Assembly (NCBI GenBank): GCA_964573705.1
Contig: CAZNLT010000044.1
Span: forward strand, 1 to 38,246
Reading direction: 5' to 3'
DNA: 38,246 nucleotides
Source of the DNA: JAABSQ01 sp964573705
GTDB taxonomy: Bacteria > Desulfobacterota > Desulfobacteria > Desulfobacterales > Desulfococcaceae
Below, in pieces: positions 1-6,962 of the stretch. A program made the translations under genes and the position numbers. Numbering within the stretch: position 1 is the first letter of the stretch; each line of letters opens with the position of its first letter. A model generated the notes under the pieces. The model was not told the origin of the DNA. It ran no database searches and saw nothing but the letters and a program-made list of their open reading frames with translations.

Positions 1-293
1 TCTGAACCCGGATGCGTCTGATGAATCCGATGGACTATGATGAACACCATCTGCGTCATCATATTCATCAAGATTATCTGCGGTTCAGACAAGCATCAAC
101 CATCTGAACCCGGATGCATCTGATGAATCTGATGGACCCTGATGGCGACCATCTGCGCCATCATTTTCATCCGGATGATCTGCGGTTCAGACAAGCATCA
201 ACCATCTGAACCCGGATGCGTCTGATGCATCTGATGGACTGTGATGAACCCCATCTGCGTCATCATTATCATCAAGATGATCTGCGGTTCAGA
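1..293. repeat. Tandem hairpin repeat array, units 1-3
   Basis: Three copies of an 89-bp unit begin at 1, 103 and 205. Each starts TCTGAACC and ends GGTTCAGA, so the ends are an 8-bp inverted repeat. The copies are separated by a 13-bp spacer (caagcatcaacca type), giving a 102-bp period. Inside a unit, GATGG pairs with CCATC, GATGA pairs with TCATC, and most units carry the self-complementary 10-mer CATCCGGATG, so the whole unit can fold into one long imperfect hairpin. Units differ by scattered substitutions. Unit 1 has ATTCATCAAGAT where later units have ATCATCCGGAT. The 5' edge of the array lies outside the window. Family unknown; it resembles large REP/MITE-like palindromes. Confidence 0.9.
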
Positions 294-309
294 CAGAAAG
301 GCGAATCCA

Positions 310-522
310 ATGGTGGAACGAAAAATTCAGAAAGTCGTTCGGAAAGTCTCAATGGATGAAGCCGGTAATGATTTCGAGTATTGGCAATCGAGACCGTACA
401 TTGAACGCCTGGCGGCGTTAGAGGAGATCCGTCGGGAATACATTAAGTGGAAATATTGTGCTGACCCAGGATTTCAGAGAGTCGTGAACTTTAAGAAATT
501 GGATGACGGGCCAGACAATTAA
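310..522 (+). CDS. Small orphan protein, antitoxin-accessory-like, lodged inside the hairpin array
   Basis: 70 residues, starting at the ATG at 310. The longer in-frame reading from 241 would only translate repeat unit 3. The core FEYWQSRPYIERLAALEEIR followed by a PGFQRV motif resembles short proteins encoded next to AbiEii-type nucleotidyltransferase toxins, where the usual end is RVY-IVKR. Here the end is replaced by a different tail (VNFKKLDDGPDN), whose last codons run into repeat unit 4. No partner toxin gene is nearby, and no strong Shine-Dalgarno is visible upstream. It is probably an orphan or decayed remnant carried between repeat units. The family assignment is from memory of the motif; function is not established. 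Confidence 0.55.
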   Translation: MVERKIQKVVRKVSMDEAGNDFEYWQSRPYIERLAALEEIRREYIKWKYCADPGFQRVVNFKKLDDGPDN

Positions 523-917
523 TCTGAACCCGGATGCATCTGATGAATCTGATGGACTGTGATGAACCCCATCTGCGTCATCATTATCATCCGGATGATC
601 TGCGGTTCAGACAAGTATCAATCCTCTGAACCCGGATGCGTCTGATGAATCTGATGGACTATGATGAACCCCATCTGCGTCATCATTTTCATCCGGATTA
701 TCTGCGGTTCAGACAGGCATCGATCATCTGAACCCGGATGCGTCTGATGTATCTGATGGACTGTGATGAACCCCATCTGCGCCATCATTATCATCCGGAT
801 TATCTGCGGTTCAGACAAGCATCAATCATCTGAACCCGGATGCGTCTGATGAATCTGATGGACTATGATGAACACCATCTGCGCCATCATTTTCATCCGG
901 ATGATCTGCGGTTCAGA
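523..917. repeat. Tandem hairpin repeat array, units 4-7
   Basis: Four further 89-bp units start at 523, 625, 727 and 829, exactly 102 bp apart, and the last ends at 917. They have the same TCTGAACC / GGTTCAGA ends, the same 13-bp spacers and the same internal ATCTGATG-rich left arm. Differences between copies fall mainly in the apex (ggactatgatgaac versus ggactgtgatgaac) and in the central trinucleotide of the right arm. The array stops 25 bp before the thiolase start and 13 bp before its ribosome binding site. A transcript reading from upstream would therefore carry several stacked hairpins in the operon leader. Confidence 0.9.
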
Positions 918-942
918 CAATTAAAAACATAAGGAGACACAC

Positions 943-2118
943 ATGAAAGAAGCAGTCATCGTCAGTGCGGTACGAACACCGCTCGGCGCATTCAATGGTT
1001 CCCTGGCGCCTTTGGGGGCCACGGAACTGGGCGGTATGATTATTCAGGAAGCGGTCCGGCGGGCCGGAATCGACAAATCGGAAGTAAACGAAGTCCTGAT
1101 GGGCCAGGTGCTGCCCTGCGGGTATGGCCAGAATCCGGCCAGACAGGCGGCGGTGAAGTCGGGGCTGGACTGGGAGGCGGAGTGTATTACAGTGAACAAG
1201 GTCTGCGGGTCGGCGCTGAAGACGGTGATGCTGGCGGCCCAGGCGGTGCAGCTGGGGGATGCCGAGGTCTGTGTGGCCGGCGGCATGGAATCGATGACCC
1301 AGGCCCCCTACTATCTGGAGAAGGCCCGGTGGGGCTACCGCATGGGGCCGGGTACCATGCAGGACCACATGGTCCATGACGGGTTGTGGGACATCGTCAA
1401 TGATTTTCATATGGGGATGTCCAATGAGATCTGCTCGGAAAAATACAATGTCACCCGGGAGGATCAGGACCGGTATGCGGCCGAGTCCTACCGGCGGGGG
1501 GTGGCCGCCATCGAGGAAGGCCGCTTCGACCGGGAGATCATGCCGGTGCCGGTTCCCCAGCGCAAGGGCGAACCCAAAATTTTCGACCGGGATGAATGCC
1601 CCCGGGAGACCTCCTATGAGTCGCTGGCCAAGATGGCGCCCGCTTTTCAGAAGGGCGGGGTGGGCACGGCCGGAAACGCCTCGATCATCAGCGACGGGGC
1701 CTCGGCGGTGGTGGTGATGTCCCGGGAAAAGGCCGAAGCCCTCGGGTGCGAGATTCTGGCCACCATCGGGGCCCAGGCCTCCTACGGCATCGAGATGAAA
1801 TACGTGCTGGTGGCCCCCATCTGGGCCATTCCCAAGGTCCTCAAAAAAGAGGGGATCGGGATGGGGGATGTGGACCTGTTCGAGATCAACGAGGCCTTCA
1901 GCGGAACGACGGTGGCCATTCTCAAGGAGCTCGACCTGAATCCGTCCCGGGTCAACCTCAACGGGGGGTCGGTGGCCCTGGGTCATCCCATCGGCGCCAG
2001 CGGGTGCCGGGTGCTGGTGACCCTGATCCATGAAATGATTCGAAGCGACAAGAAGATCGGCCTGGCCTCCCTCTGCCTCGGCGGCGGTGAAGCGGTGGCC
2101 CTGATCGTGAAACGATAA
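943..2118 (+). CDS. Thiolase (acetyl-CoA C-acyltransferase)
   Basis: 391 residues, the normal length for a biosynthetic or degradative thiolase. It condenses or cleaves acyl-CoA with acetyl-CoA in the cytoplasm. The nucleophilic Cys88 is in NKVCGSALK, His348 in ALGHPIGASG, and the acid/base Cys378 in LCLGGGEA; NEAF lies just before the C-terminal lobe. The start is supported by AAGGAG at 931-936. It is first in a same-strand run with a 3-hydroxyacyl-CoA dehydrogenase, a regulator and an acyl-CoA dehydrogenase, which points to short-chain fatty acid or butyrate-type metabolism. Chain-length preference cannot be read from sequence. The hairpin array lies immediately upstream and may influence its expression. 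Confidence 0.95.
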   Translation: MKEAVIVSAVRTPLGAFNGSLAPLGATELGGMIIQEAVRRAGIDKSEVNEVLMGQVLPCGYGQNPARQAAVKSGLDWEAECITVNKVCGSALKTVMLAAQAVQLGDAEVCVAGGMESMTQAPYYLEKARWGYRMGPGTMQDHMVHDGLWDIVNDFHMGMSNEICSEKYNVTREDQDRYAAESYRRGVAAIEEGRFDREIMPVPVPQRKGEPKIFDRDECPRETSYESLAKMAPAFQKGGVGTAGNASIISDGASAVVVMSREKAEALGCEILATIGAQASYGIEMKYVLVAPIWAIPKVLKKEGIGMGDVDLFEINEAFSGTTVAILKELDLNPSRVNLNGGSVALGHPIGASGCRVLVTLIHEMIRSDKKIGLASLCLGGGEAVALIVKR

Positions 2119-2149
2119 TCGAGATCTGAATACGTAAAAAGGAGCGGAT

Positions 2150-3001
2150 ATGGATATCAAGACTTTCGGCGTCATCGGCGCGGGACAGATGGGAAACGGC
2201 ATCGCCCAGGTGGCGGCCGTCAGCGGCCTGAAGGTGATCATGAACGACATTCAGGAGGAGTTCGTCCAGAAGGGCCTCGCCAACATCACCAAGCTGCTGA
2301 GCAAGGGCGTGGACAAGGGCAAACTGAGCGCCGAGGAAAAGGACGCGGTCCTGGGCCGGATTCGAACCAGCACCGACATCAAAGACATGGCCGAGGCCGA
2401 CTTCGTGGTGGAGGCGGCGGTGGAGCGGGAGGACCTCAAGTTCAAGATTTTCAAGGATTTGGACGAGATCTGCCGGCCCGAGGTGATTCTGGCCACCAAC
2501 ACCTCCTCGATTCCCATCGGGCGGATCGGGGCCCGGACCGGGCGGCCCGACAAGGTAATCGGAATGCACTTCATGAACCCGGTGCCGGTAATGAAACTGG
2601 TGGAGGTGATTCGGGGCCTGGCTACCTCGGACGAGACCTTCAACACCACCTGGAACCTGTCGGAAAAATTCGGCAAGACCCCGGCCGAGGCCAATGACTA
2701 CCCCGGGTTCATCGCCAACCGGATTCTGCTTCCCATGATCAACGAAGCGGTCTACTGCCTGTTTCACGGGGTGGGCAAACCCGAAGACATCGATACCGTG
2801 ATGAAGCTGGGGATGAACCATCCCATGGGCCCCCTGGCCCTGGCCGACCTGATCGGGCTGGACACCTGTCTGGCCATCATGGAGACCCTGCACGACGGGT
2901 TCAAGGATTCCAAATACCGCCCCTGCCCCCTGCTTCGCAAGTATGTGGAAGCCGGCTGGCTCGGCCGAAAGACGGGTCGGGGATTTTACGACTATTCATA
3001 A
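2150..3001 (+). CDS. hbd: 3-hydroxyacyl-CoA (3-hydroxybutyryl-CoA) dehydrogenase
   Basis: 283 residues, full length for the short single-function family (FadB2/Hbd). It interconverts 3-hydroxyacyl-CoA and 3-oxoacyl-CoA with NAD(P). The Rossmann dinucleotide motif GAGQMG is at 10-15, NTSS at about 117-120, and the catalytic His140-Glu152 pair is in MHFMNPVPVMKLVEV. The C-terminal dimer domain carries FIANRILLPMINEA and ends GLGRKTGRGFYDYS-like (here WLGRKTGRGFYDYS). AAGGAG at 2139-2144 supports the ATG at 2150. It lies 31 bp after the thiolase, so the two are very likely co-transcribed and act on consecutive steps. Confidence 0.95.
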   Translation: MDIKTFGVIGAGQMGNGIAQVAAVSGLKVIMNDIQEEFVQKGLANITKLLSKGVDKGKLSAEEKDAVLGRIRTSTDIKDMAEADFVVEAAVEREDLKFKIFKDLDEICRPEVILATNTSSIPIGRIGARTGRPDKVIGMHFMNPVPVMKLVEVIRGLATSDETFNTTWNLSEKFGKTPAEANDYPGFIANRILLPMINEAVYCLFHGVGKPEDIDTVMKLGMNHPMGPLALADLIGLDTCLAIMETLHDGFKDSKYRPCPLLRKYVEAGWLGRKTGRGFYDYS

Positions 3002-3010
3002 GGAGGACCC

Positions 3011-3562
3011 ATGCCAGCGAAAAAGTCCGATAAAATGACGCCGGTGGGAAAGAAGATCAGGAAAATCCGGCTGGACAAGAGCTTTACCCTGGAACAGATC
3101 GCCAATGACACCGGGTATTCCACCGACTATCTCAAGGCGGTGGAGGCCGGGCAAGAGCGGCCCCCGGTCGGGGCGCTTCTCCAGATCGCCCGGGCCCTGG
3201 AGATCGATTCCGGTTTTTTTCTGCGGGAGCAGGAGACCGCCATGCAGACCCGGGTGAGCGAGTACACCAAACGGACCAAGGAGTATGCCTATGAAACCCT
3301 GACCCCGGGGGCTGAAAACAAACACCTGAAGGCCTTCCGGGTCTCCATCGACCCCCTGCAGGAGCACACCGGGGTGGGATACCAGCACGAAGGGGAAGAG
3401 TTCAACTATGTCCTGACCGGCAAGGTGGAGGTCATCGTAGGCGACCACGTCAACACCCTCACGGCGGGCGAATCCCTTCACTTCAATGCCGGCATCAAGC
3501 ACCAGCTGCGGAACATCGGGGATGAGGCCGCGGAGCTTCTGGTGGTAATCTACTCCCCATAG
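3011..3562 (+). CDS. XRE-family regulator with C-terminal cupin domain
   Basis: 183 residues. Residues about 13-70 form a helix-turn-helix of the XRE type (IRKIRLDKSFTLEQIANDTG and DYLKAVEAGQERPP). Residues about 110-180 form a cupin_2 barrel, with EHTGVGYQHEGEEFNYVLTG and a second half around AGESLHFNAGIKHQLRN. Such proteins bind DNA through the N-terminus and a small ligand through the cupin. Its AAGGAGG overlaps the stop codon of the dehydrogenase gene, so the two are translationally linked. Its place between two beta-oxidation genes suggests it controls this operon in response to an acyl or acid metabolite. That is inferred from context; the ligand is unknown. Confidence 0.9.
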   Translation: MPAKKSDKMTPVGKKIRKIRLDKSFTLEQIANDTGYSTDYLKAVEAGQERPPVGALLQIARALEIDSGFFLREQETAMQTRVSEYTKRTKEYAYETLTPGAENKHLKAFRVSIDPLQEHTGVGYQHEGEEFNYVLTGKVEVIVGDHVNTLTAGESLHFNAGIKHQLRNIGDEAAELLVVIYSP

Positions 3563-3635
3563 GCGGATAGAACGGCAGGCCGGTCAGGGAAGCGGGAGAG
3601 GAGCAAACCGAATGCGGACAACTGGAGAATGATCT

Positions 3636-4793
3636 ATGTCTTTTTATAAACTAACCGATGAACAACTGATGATTCAAAGCATGGTCCGGGAGTTTTCGCG
3701 GAAGGTGGTGGCGACCACCGCCGCGGAGCGGGACCAGACCAAGGAGTTCCCGGCCGAGAACCTGAAACAGATGGGCGAACTGGGCCTCATGGGGATGATG
3801 GTGCCGGTGGAGTACGGCGGCGAGGGGGCGGATACGGTCAGCTACGTCCTGGCCCTGTCCGAGATCGCCTATTCCTGCGCGTCCACGGCGGTGGTGATGT
3901 CGGTGCACAACTCCATCGTCTGTGAAAGCATCGTCAAATTCGGCAACGACGCCCAGAAGAAAAAATACCTTCCCCGGCTCACGGATGCCGAAATCATCGG
4001 GGCTTTCGCATTGACCGAACCCCATGCCGGCTCCGACCCGGTCTCCCAGTCCGCCACCGCGGTCCGGGAAGGCGACCACTACATCCTCAACGGCACCAAG
4101 CGGTTCATCACCACCGGCAAAAACTGCGGCCTGGTGATCGTCACCGCCAAGACCGACGAGGAGGCCCGCCACAAGGGGATCAGCGCCTTTCTGGTGGACA
4201 AGGACGCCCCCGGCCTGGCGGTGGGCCATGTGGAAGACAAAATGGGGCTGCGGGCCAGCGACACCACCGACCTGATCTTCGACAACTGCAAGGTGCCGGC
4301 CGAAAACCGGCTGGGCAAAGAAGGCGACGGCTTCAAGATCGCCATGACCGGTCTGGACGGCGGCCGCATCGGGATCGCGGCCCAGTCGGTGGGGGTGGCC
4401 CGGGCGGCCCTGGACGCCGCGGTCAAGTACACCAAAAAGCGGGATCAGTTCGGCCAGAAGGTCTCCAAATACCAGGGCATTCGCTGGGCCGTAGCCGAAA
4501 TGGCCACTGAAATCGAAGCGGCCCGGCAGCTGATGTTTTCGGCCGCGGCCATGAAGGACCGGGGGGACCGCTATACCATGCAGGCCTCCATGGCCAAGCT
4601 CTTCGCATCGGAAATGGTCAACCGGATCACCGGCCGGTGCCTTCAGCTTCACGGCGGCTACGGGTTCACCAAGGATTATCCGGTGGAGCGGTTCTACCGG
4701 GACGCCCGGGTCTTTACCATCTACGAGGGGACCTCGGAGATTCAGAAGATCGTCATCTCCAACAACATCTTCAAGGACAAGCGAAAGCCGTAA
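3636..4793 (+). CDS. Acyl-CoA dehydrogenase (short-chain type)
   Basis: 385 residues, typical of the butyryl/short-chain acyl-CoA dehydrogenase family. It oxidises acyl-CoA to trans-2-enoyl-CoA with FAD, passing electrons to electron-transfer flavoprotein. Visible signatures are AFALTEPHAGSD (about 123-134), GTKRFITTG (153-161), RDQFGQKVSKYQ (269-280), LQLHGGYGFTKDYPVER and the catalytic base Glu364 in IYEGTSEIQ. It is the fourth gene of the operon, 73 bp after the regulator. No etfAB or enoyl-CoA hydratase gene is present in the window, so those steps must be encoded elsewhere. The exact substrate chain length is not determinable here. Confidence 0.95.
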   Translation: MSFYKLTDEQLMIQSMVREFSRKVVATTAAERDQTKEFPAENLKQMGELGLMGMMVPVEYGGEGADTVSYVLALSEIAYSCASTAVVMSVHNSIVCESIVKFGNDAQKKKYLPRLTDAEIIGAFALTEPHAGSDPVSQSATAVREGDHYILNGTKRFITTGKNCGLVIVTAKTDEEARHKGISAFLVDKDAPGLAVGHVEDKMGLRASDTTDLIFDNCKVPAENRLGKEGDGFKIAMTGLDGGRIGIAAQSVGVARAALDAAVKYTKKRDQFGQKVSKYQGIRWAVAEMATEIEAARQLMFSAAAMKDRGDRYTMQASMAKLFASEMVNRITGRCLQLHGGYGFTKDYPVERFYRDARVFTIYEGTSEIQKIVISNNIFKDKRKP

Positions 4794-4829
4794 TCCGGGG
4801 TACGGCCTTCGAAATGGAGGGTGCATTCC

Positions 4830-5033
4830 ATGTCCATTCGACTGCTCGCCCGAGACCTCTACCGGCTGATTCGGGAGGTGGAGGCTCTGGAAAAAAGGAT
4901 CGAATCGGCCCCCTGTGAAGACCGCGACGAGTTAACGGACCGGCTGCGAAAGCTCAAGGCGGAGCGGGACCGAATGCGCCGAATGGTCGACGGCGGCCAG
5001 GACGCGCCGTCGCACCCCACCCGATTCCGCTGA
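4830..5033 (+). CDS. Small conserved-type coiled-coil protein of unknown function
   Basis: 67 residues. The start is the ATG at 4830, 9 bp after GGAGG (4816-4820); a GTG at 4821 is too close to that site. The protein is almost entirely charged helix, with a heptad-like pattern through LYRLIREVEALEKRIESA and RLRKLKAERDRMRRMV, so a short coiled coil is likely. There is no signal peptide or membrane segment. It follows the acyl-CoA dehydrogenase by 36 bp on the same strand. Similar short proteins occur in related bacteria as far as I recall, but no function is known to me. Confidence 0.65.
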   Translation: MSIRLLARDLYRLIREVEALEKRIESAPCEDRDELTDRLRKLKAERDRMRRMVDGGQDAPSHPTRFR

Positions 5034-5083
5034 AACCGGCGGGTTTCGGGAAGAAGGCTTTCGGAAAAAATGTGCATCATGGT

Positions 5084-5112
5084 TTGACAAGCGGCGGCAA
5101 GTCGGATATGAG
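5084..5112 (+). promoter_or_regulatory. Possible sigma-70-type promoter
   Basis: A perfect -35 box TTGACA (5084-5089) is followed after 17 bp by TATGAG (5107-5112), which matches four of six -10 positions. It points toward the HU gene, but a terminator-like hairpin lies about 30 bp downstream, so it may drive only a short leader or small RNA. Chance occurrence is possible. Confidence 0.35.
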
Positions 5113-5143
5113 GGGATTTGCGGCGGACGTCACGCTGGTGTGA

Positions 5144-5177
5144 GGGCCGGCCTCGAACAGGGCCTGGCCCTTTTTTT
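5144..5177 (+). terminator. Rho-independent terminator-like hairpin
   Basis: GGGCCGG (5144-5150) can pair with the complementary stretch at 5164-5170 (about seven pairs including one wobble), directly followed by seven T (5171-5177). It lies 110 bp downstream of the small gene at 4830-5033, and probably ends the beta-oxidation operon or attenuates a transcript entering the HU leader. Confidence 0.6.
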
Positions 5178-5334
5178 AGTTGCACACCGCCTCTCGTTTG
5201 CGGTAGAAGGGATGCGGCATCGGATGAAAAATTTTTAGGAAAAGCCGGCGTCTGAGGAGACACCCGGCGCGGGGGATGATCCGGAAGCGGTCGTCTCCTG
5301 CAGTCAGACTTTTAACTTAGAAGAGGAGGAACAG

Positions 5335-5607
5335 ATGAACAAATCCGAACTGATCGAGGCCTTGGCCAAAGAGACCGACCTTTCCAAAAAAGACGCCGGG
5401 GGCGCCGTGGACGGGCTTCTCAAAATCATCAAGGAGACCTTAGGGAACGGCAAAGACATTCAATTGACCGGTTTCGGCCGGTTTTACGTGGACGAGCAGA
5501 AGGAACGCAAAGGCCGCAACCCTCAGACCGGCGCCGAAATGACCATCCCGGCCAAGAACGTCCCGAAGTTCAAACCGGGCAAGGAACTCAAAGACACGGT
5601 CAACTAG
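5335..5607 (+). CDS. hup: HU-family DNA-binding protein
   Basis: 90 residues, standard HU length. This nucleoid protein bends DNA as a dimer. MNKSELIEALAKETDLSKKDA forms the N-terminal helices, GKDIQLTGFGRFYV the saddle strand, and GRNPQTGAEMTIPAKNVPKF the DNA-binding arm with its conserved Arg-Asn-Pro tip, ending in the basic PGKELKDTVN. AGAGGAGGAA precedes the ATG. It stands alone, with a leader of about 150 bp after the upstream terminator and its own terminator directly after. The IHF-specific arm sequence is not evident, so HU is preferred. Confidence 0.95.
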   Translation: MNKSELIEALAKETDLSKKDAGGAVDGLLKIIKETLGNGKDIQLTGFGRFYVDEQKERKGRNPQTGAEMTIPAKNVPKFKPGKELKDTVN

Positions 5608-5614
5608 TCTCAAA

Positions 5615-5646
5615 GGGGGGAGTCGGCCCCATGCTCCCCCGTTTTT
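5615..5646 (+). terminator. Terminator of the HU gene
   Basis: GGGGGAG (5616-5622) pairs perfectly with CTCCCCC (5634-5640), followed by a T-run at 5642-5646. It lies 8 bp after the HU stop codon. It may also serve the DUF169 remnant arriving from the other side. Confidence 0.85.
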
Positions 5647-5660
5647 ATTCTGAATACCGG

Positions 5661-6070
5661 TCAATCCGGAAAGAGCTTAAACTTCTCCCCAAGTTCCCGG
5701 TGGGGCTTCGGAAATTCAGGCTCGAAATTTTGGTAGAAGGGAACCGGATACCGGGCGCCGATCCTGCGGGCCGCCTCGGATAAGCCTCGAACCAGATCCG
5801 GGAGCATTTCCGCAGGCAGCAACAGGGCCAGTTCATCATCCTGGGTCATAGAAAAGATTCGGTCCTCCCGGGCCAGCCCCACGGTCCAGCCACAGACCCG
5901 GCCCATGGTCACTCCCTGGCAGATCGTGATCCGTTTTTCCAACATGGCCCGGGGGCGTCTCGTCTTTTCGGGAACCCCTCCCCTTCTTGTAAAAACCGAA
6001 CCGCCAGTGGCAGGGTTCCGGGTCGAATGGCATCCATGACGGCCGCCCGGGCCGCCGGGTAATTCGTCAT
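5661..6070 (-). pseudogene. DUF169 gene remnant: frameshift plus internal deletion
   Basis: An intact start survives: GGAGG, then ATG at 6070, reading MTNYPAARAAVMDAIRPGTL, the usual DUF169 N-terminus. This frame fails after FLQEGEG. Homology resumes in another frame at VPEKTRRPRAMLEKRITICQ, as if one G were lost from a GGGG run (plus-strand 5975-5978). After CGWTVGLARE the sequence jumps directly to DRIFSMTQDDELALLLPAEM, which belongs near the family's C-terminus, so roughly 100 middle residues are missing at about 5860-5870. The end (YPVPFYQNFEPEFPKPHREL) is intact. DUF169 proteins are usually about 240 residues. Non-functional as it stands; the G-run slip could be a sequencing error, but the deletion could not. 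Confidence 0.8.
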
Positions 6071-6106
6071 TGATTTCCTCCTTTTTTCGGTTTAGTTTGC
6101 CGAGGC

Positions 6107-6958
6107 ATGACGACACAGGATCTCTTTTCCATATTATCCGAAAAACTGGTTCGGTTCATCTGGCGGGAGACCCGGTTTCCGGTGATCATCTGCGGCCGGG
6201 ACGGGGTAATCGTCAAGGCGGTGGAGACCGACCGGATCGGGGATACCCATGCCGGGGCCCTCAAGATTCTTCGGGGAGAAGCCGATGAATACGCCGTCAC
6301 CACCGAAGAAGCGGCGGAAAATCCCCTGGTCAAGGAGGGCTACAGTTGCCCCATCGAGATCGACGGGGTTCGGGCCGGCGCCTTCGGGATCACCGGCGAA
6401 CTGGCCCTCTCCAAACCCCTGGCCCGGCTCTCGGCCAGGATTCTCGGCGCCTGGGTCAAAGAATACGAACAGCACCGGCTGTTTCGAAAAACCTCCGAGG
6501 ACCTCTTCTCCCACATCGACCGGCTGGTGGATAAGACCCGTCAGGTGGATGAAAAATTCCGGTCCATCATCGGCCGGATTCAGGCGGCTTCGGGCCGGGC
6601 CTCGGAAAAGGTGGTCACCACCGACCAGATCCTGGACCAGGTCTACCGAATCTCCCAGCAGAGCCATATCCTGAGCATCAACGGGTCGGTGGAAGCGGCC
6701 CGGGCCGGCGGCGAAGGGCTCGGGTTCGCGGTGGTGGCCCGGGAAATGACCCGCCTGGCCCGGGACACCAAACAGACCGCCGAGCAGATTCAGGATCGGC
6801 TCAGCGCTATTCGCGAGGCGATTCAGGAGGTCACCGAAGCCCTGGCCCGCAGCCTCGGCATCGCCGACGCCCACCGGGACGACATCAACGACATGAACCG
6901 GATGATCGCCTCTCTGAAGACCTCGGTCAAGGAGCTCTCGGACCTGTTTGAGGAATAG
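6107..6958 (+). CDS. Soluble chemoreceptor-like protein with sugar-diacid recognition domain
   Basis: 283 residues with no membrane segment. Residues about 5-130 match the diacid-recognition (CdaR N-terminal) domain, with RFPVIICGRDGVIVKAV, DTHAGALKILRGEAD, and EGYSCPIEIDGVRAGAFGIT followed by GELA. Residues about 145-283 are a methyl-accepting signalling domain with the tip-like segment SHILSINGSVEAARAGGEGL and FAVVAREMTRLARDTKQTAE. This is shorter than classical receptors. It probably senses a glycolate- or glucarate-like acid and signals to CheA/CheW or acts in another MCP-type pathway; that role is inferred. No che genes are in the window. The start at 6107 has only a weak GAGG very close to the ATG. 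It diverges from the DUF169 remnant and faces the aconitase gene. Confidence 0.85.
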   Translation: MTTQDLFSILSEKLVRFIWRETRFPVIICGRDGVIVKAVETDRIGDTHAGALKILRGEADEYAVTTEEAAENPLVKEGYSCPIEIDGVRAGAFGITGELALSKPLARLSARILGAWVKEYEQHRLFRKTSEDLFSHIDRLVDKTRQVDEKFRSIIGRIQAASGRASEKVVTTDQILDQVYRISQQSHILSINGSVEAARAGGEGLGFAVVAREMTRLARDTKQTAEQIQDRLSAIREAIQEVTEALARSLGIADAHRDDINDMNRMIASLKTSVKELSDLFEE

Positions 6959-6962
6959 CCTT

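Noticed and set aside
618..818. Repeat protein with a 34-residue period on the minus strand of the array
   Set aside because: The 102-bp period keeps the frame, but stop codons occur in most spacers, there is no ribosome binding site, and substitutions are not concentrated at third positions.
1..917. CRISPR array
   Set aside because: Repeats are 89 bp with 13-bp near-identical spacers; there are no unique spacers and no cas genes.
913..2250. Long minus-strand ORF opposite the thiolase (and similar long antisense ORFs opposite the acyl-CoA dehydrogenase, aconitase and ABC genes)
   Set aside because: Shadow frames produced by high GC; the products are rich in Gly, His, Pro and Arg and resemble no family, while the sense frames are clear genes.
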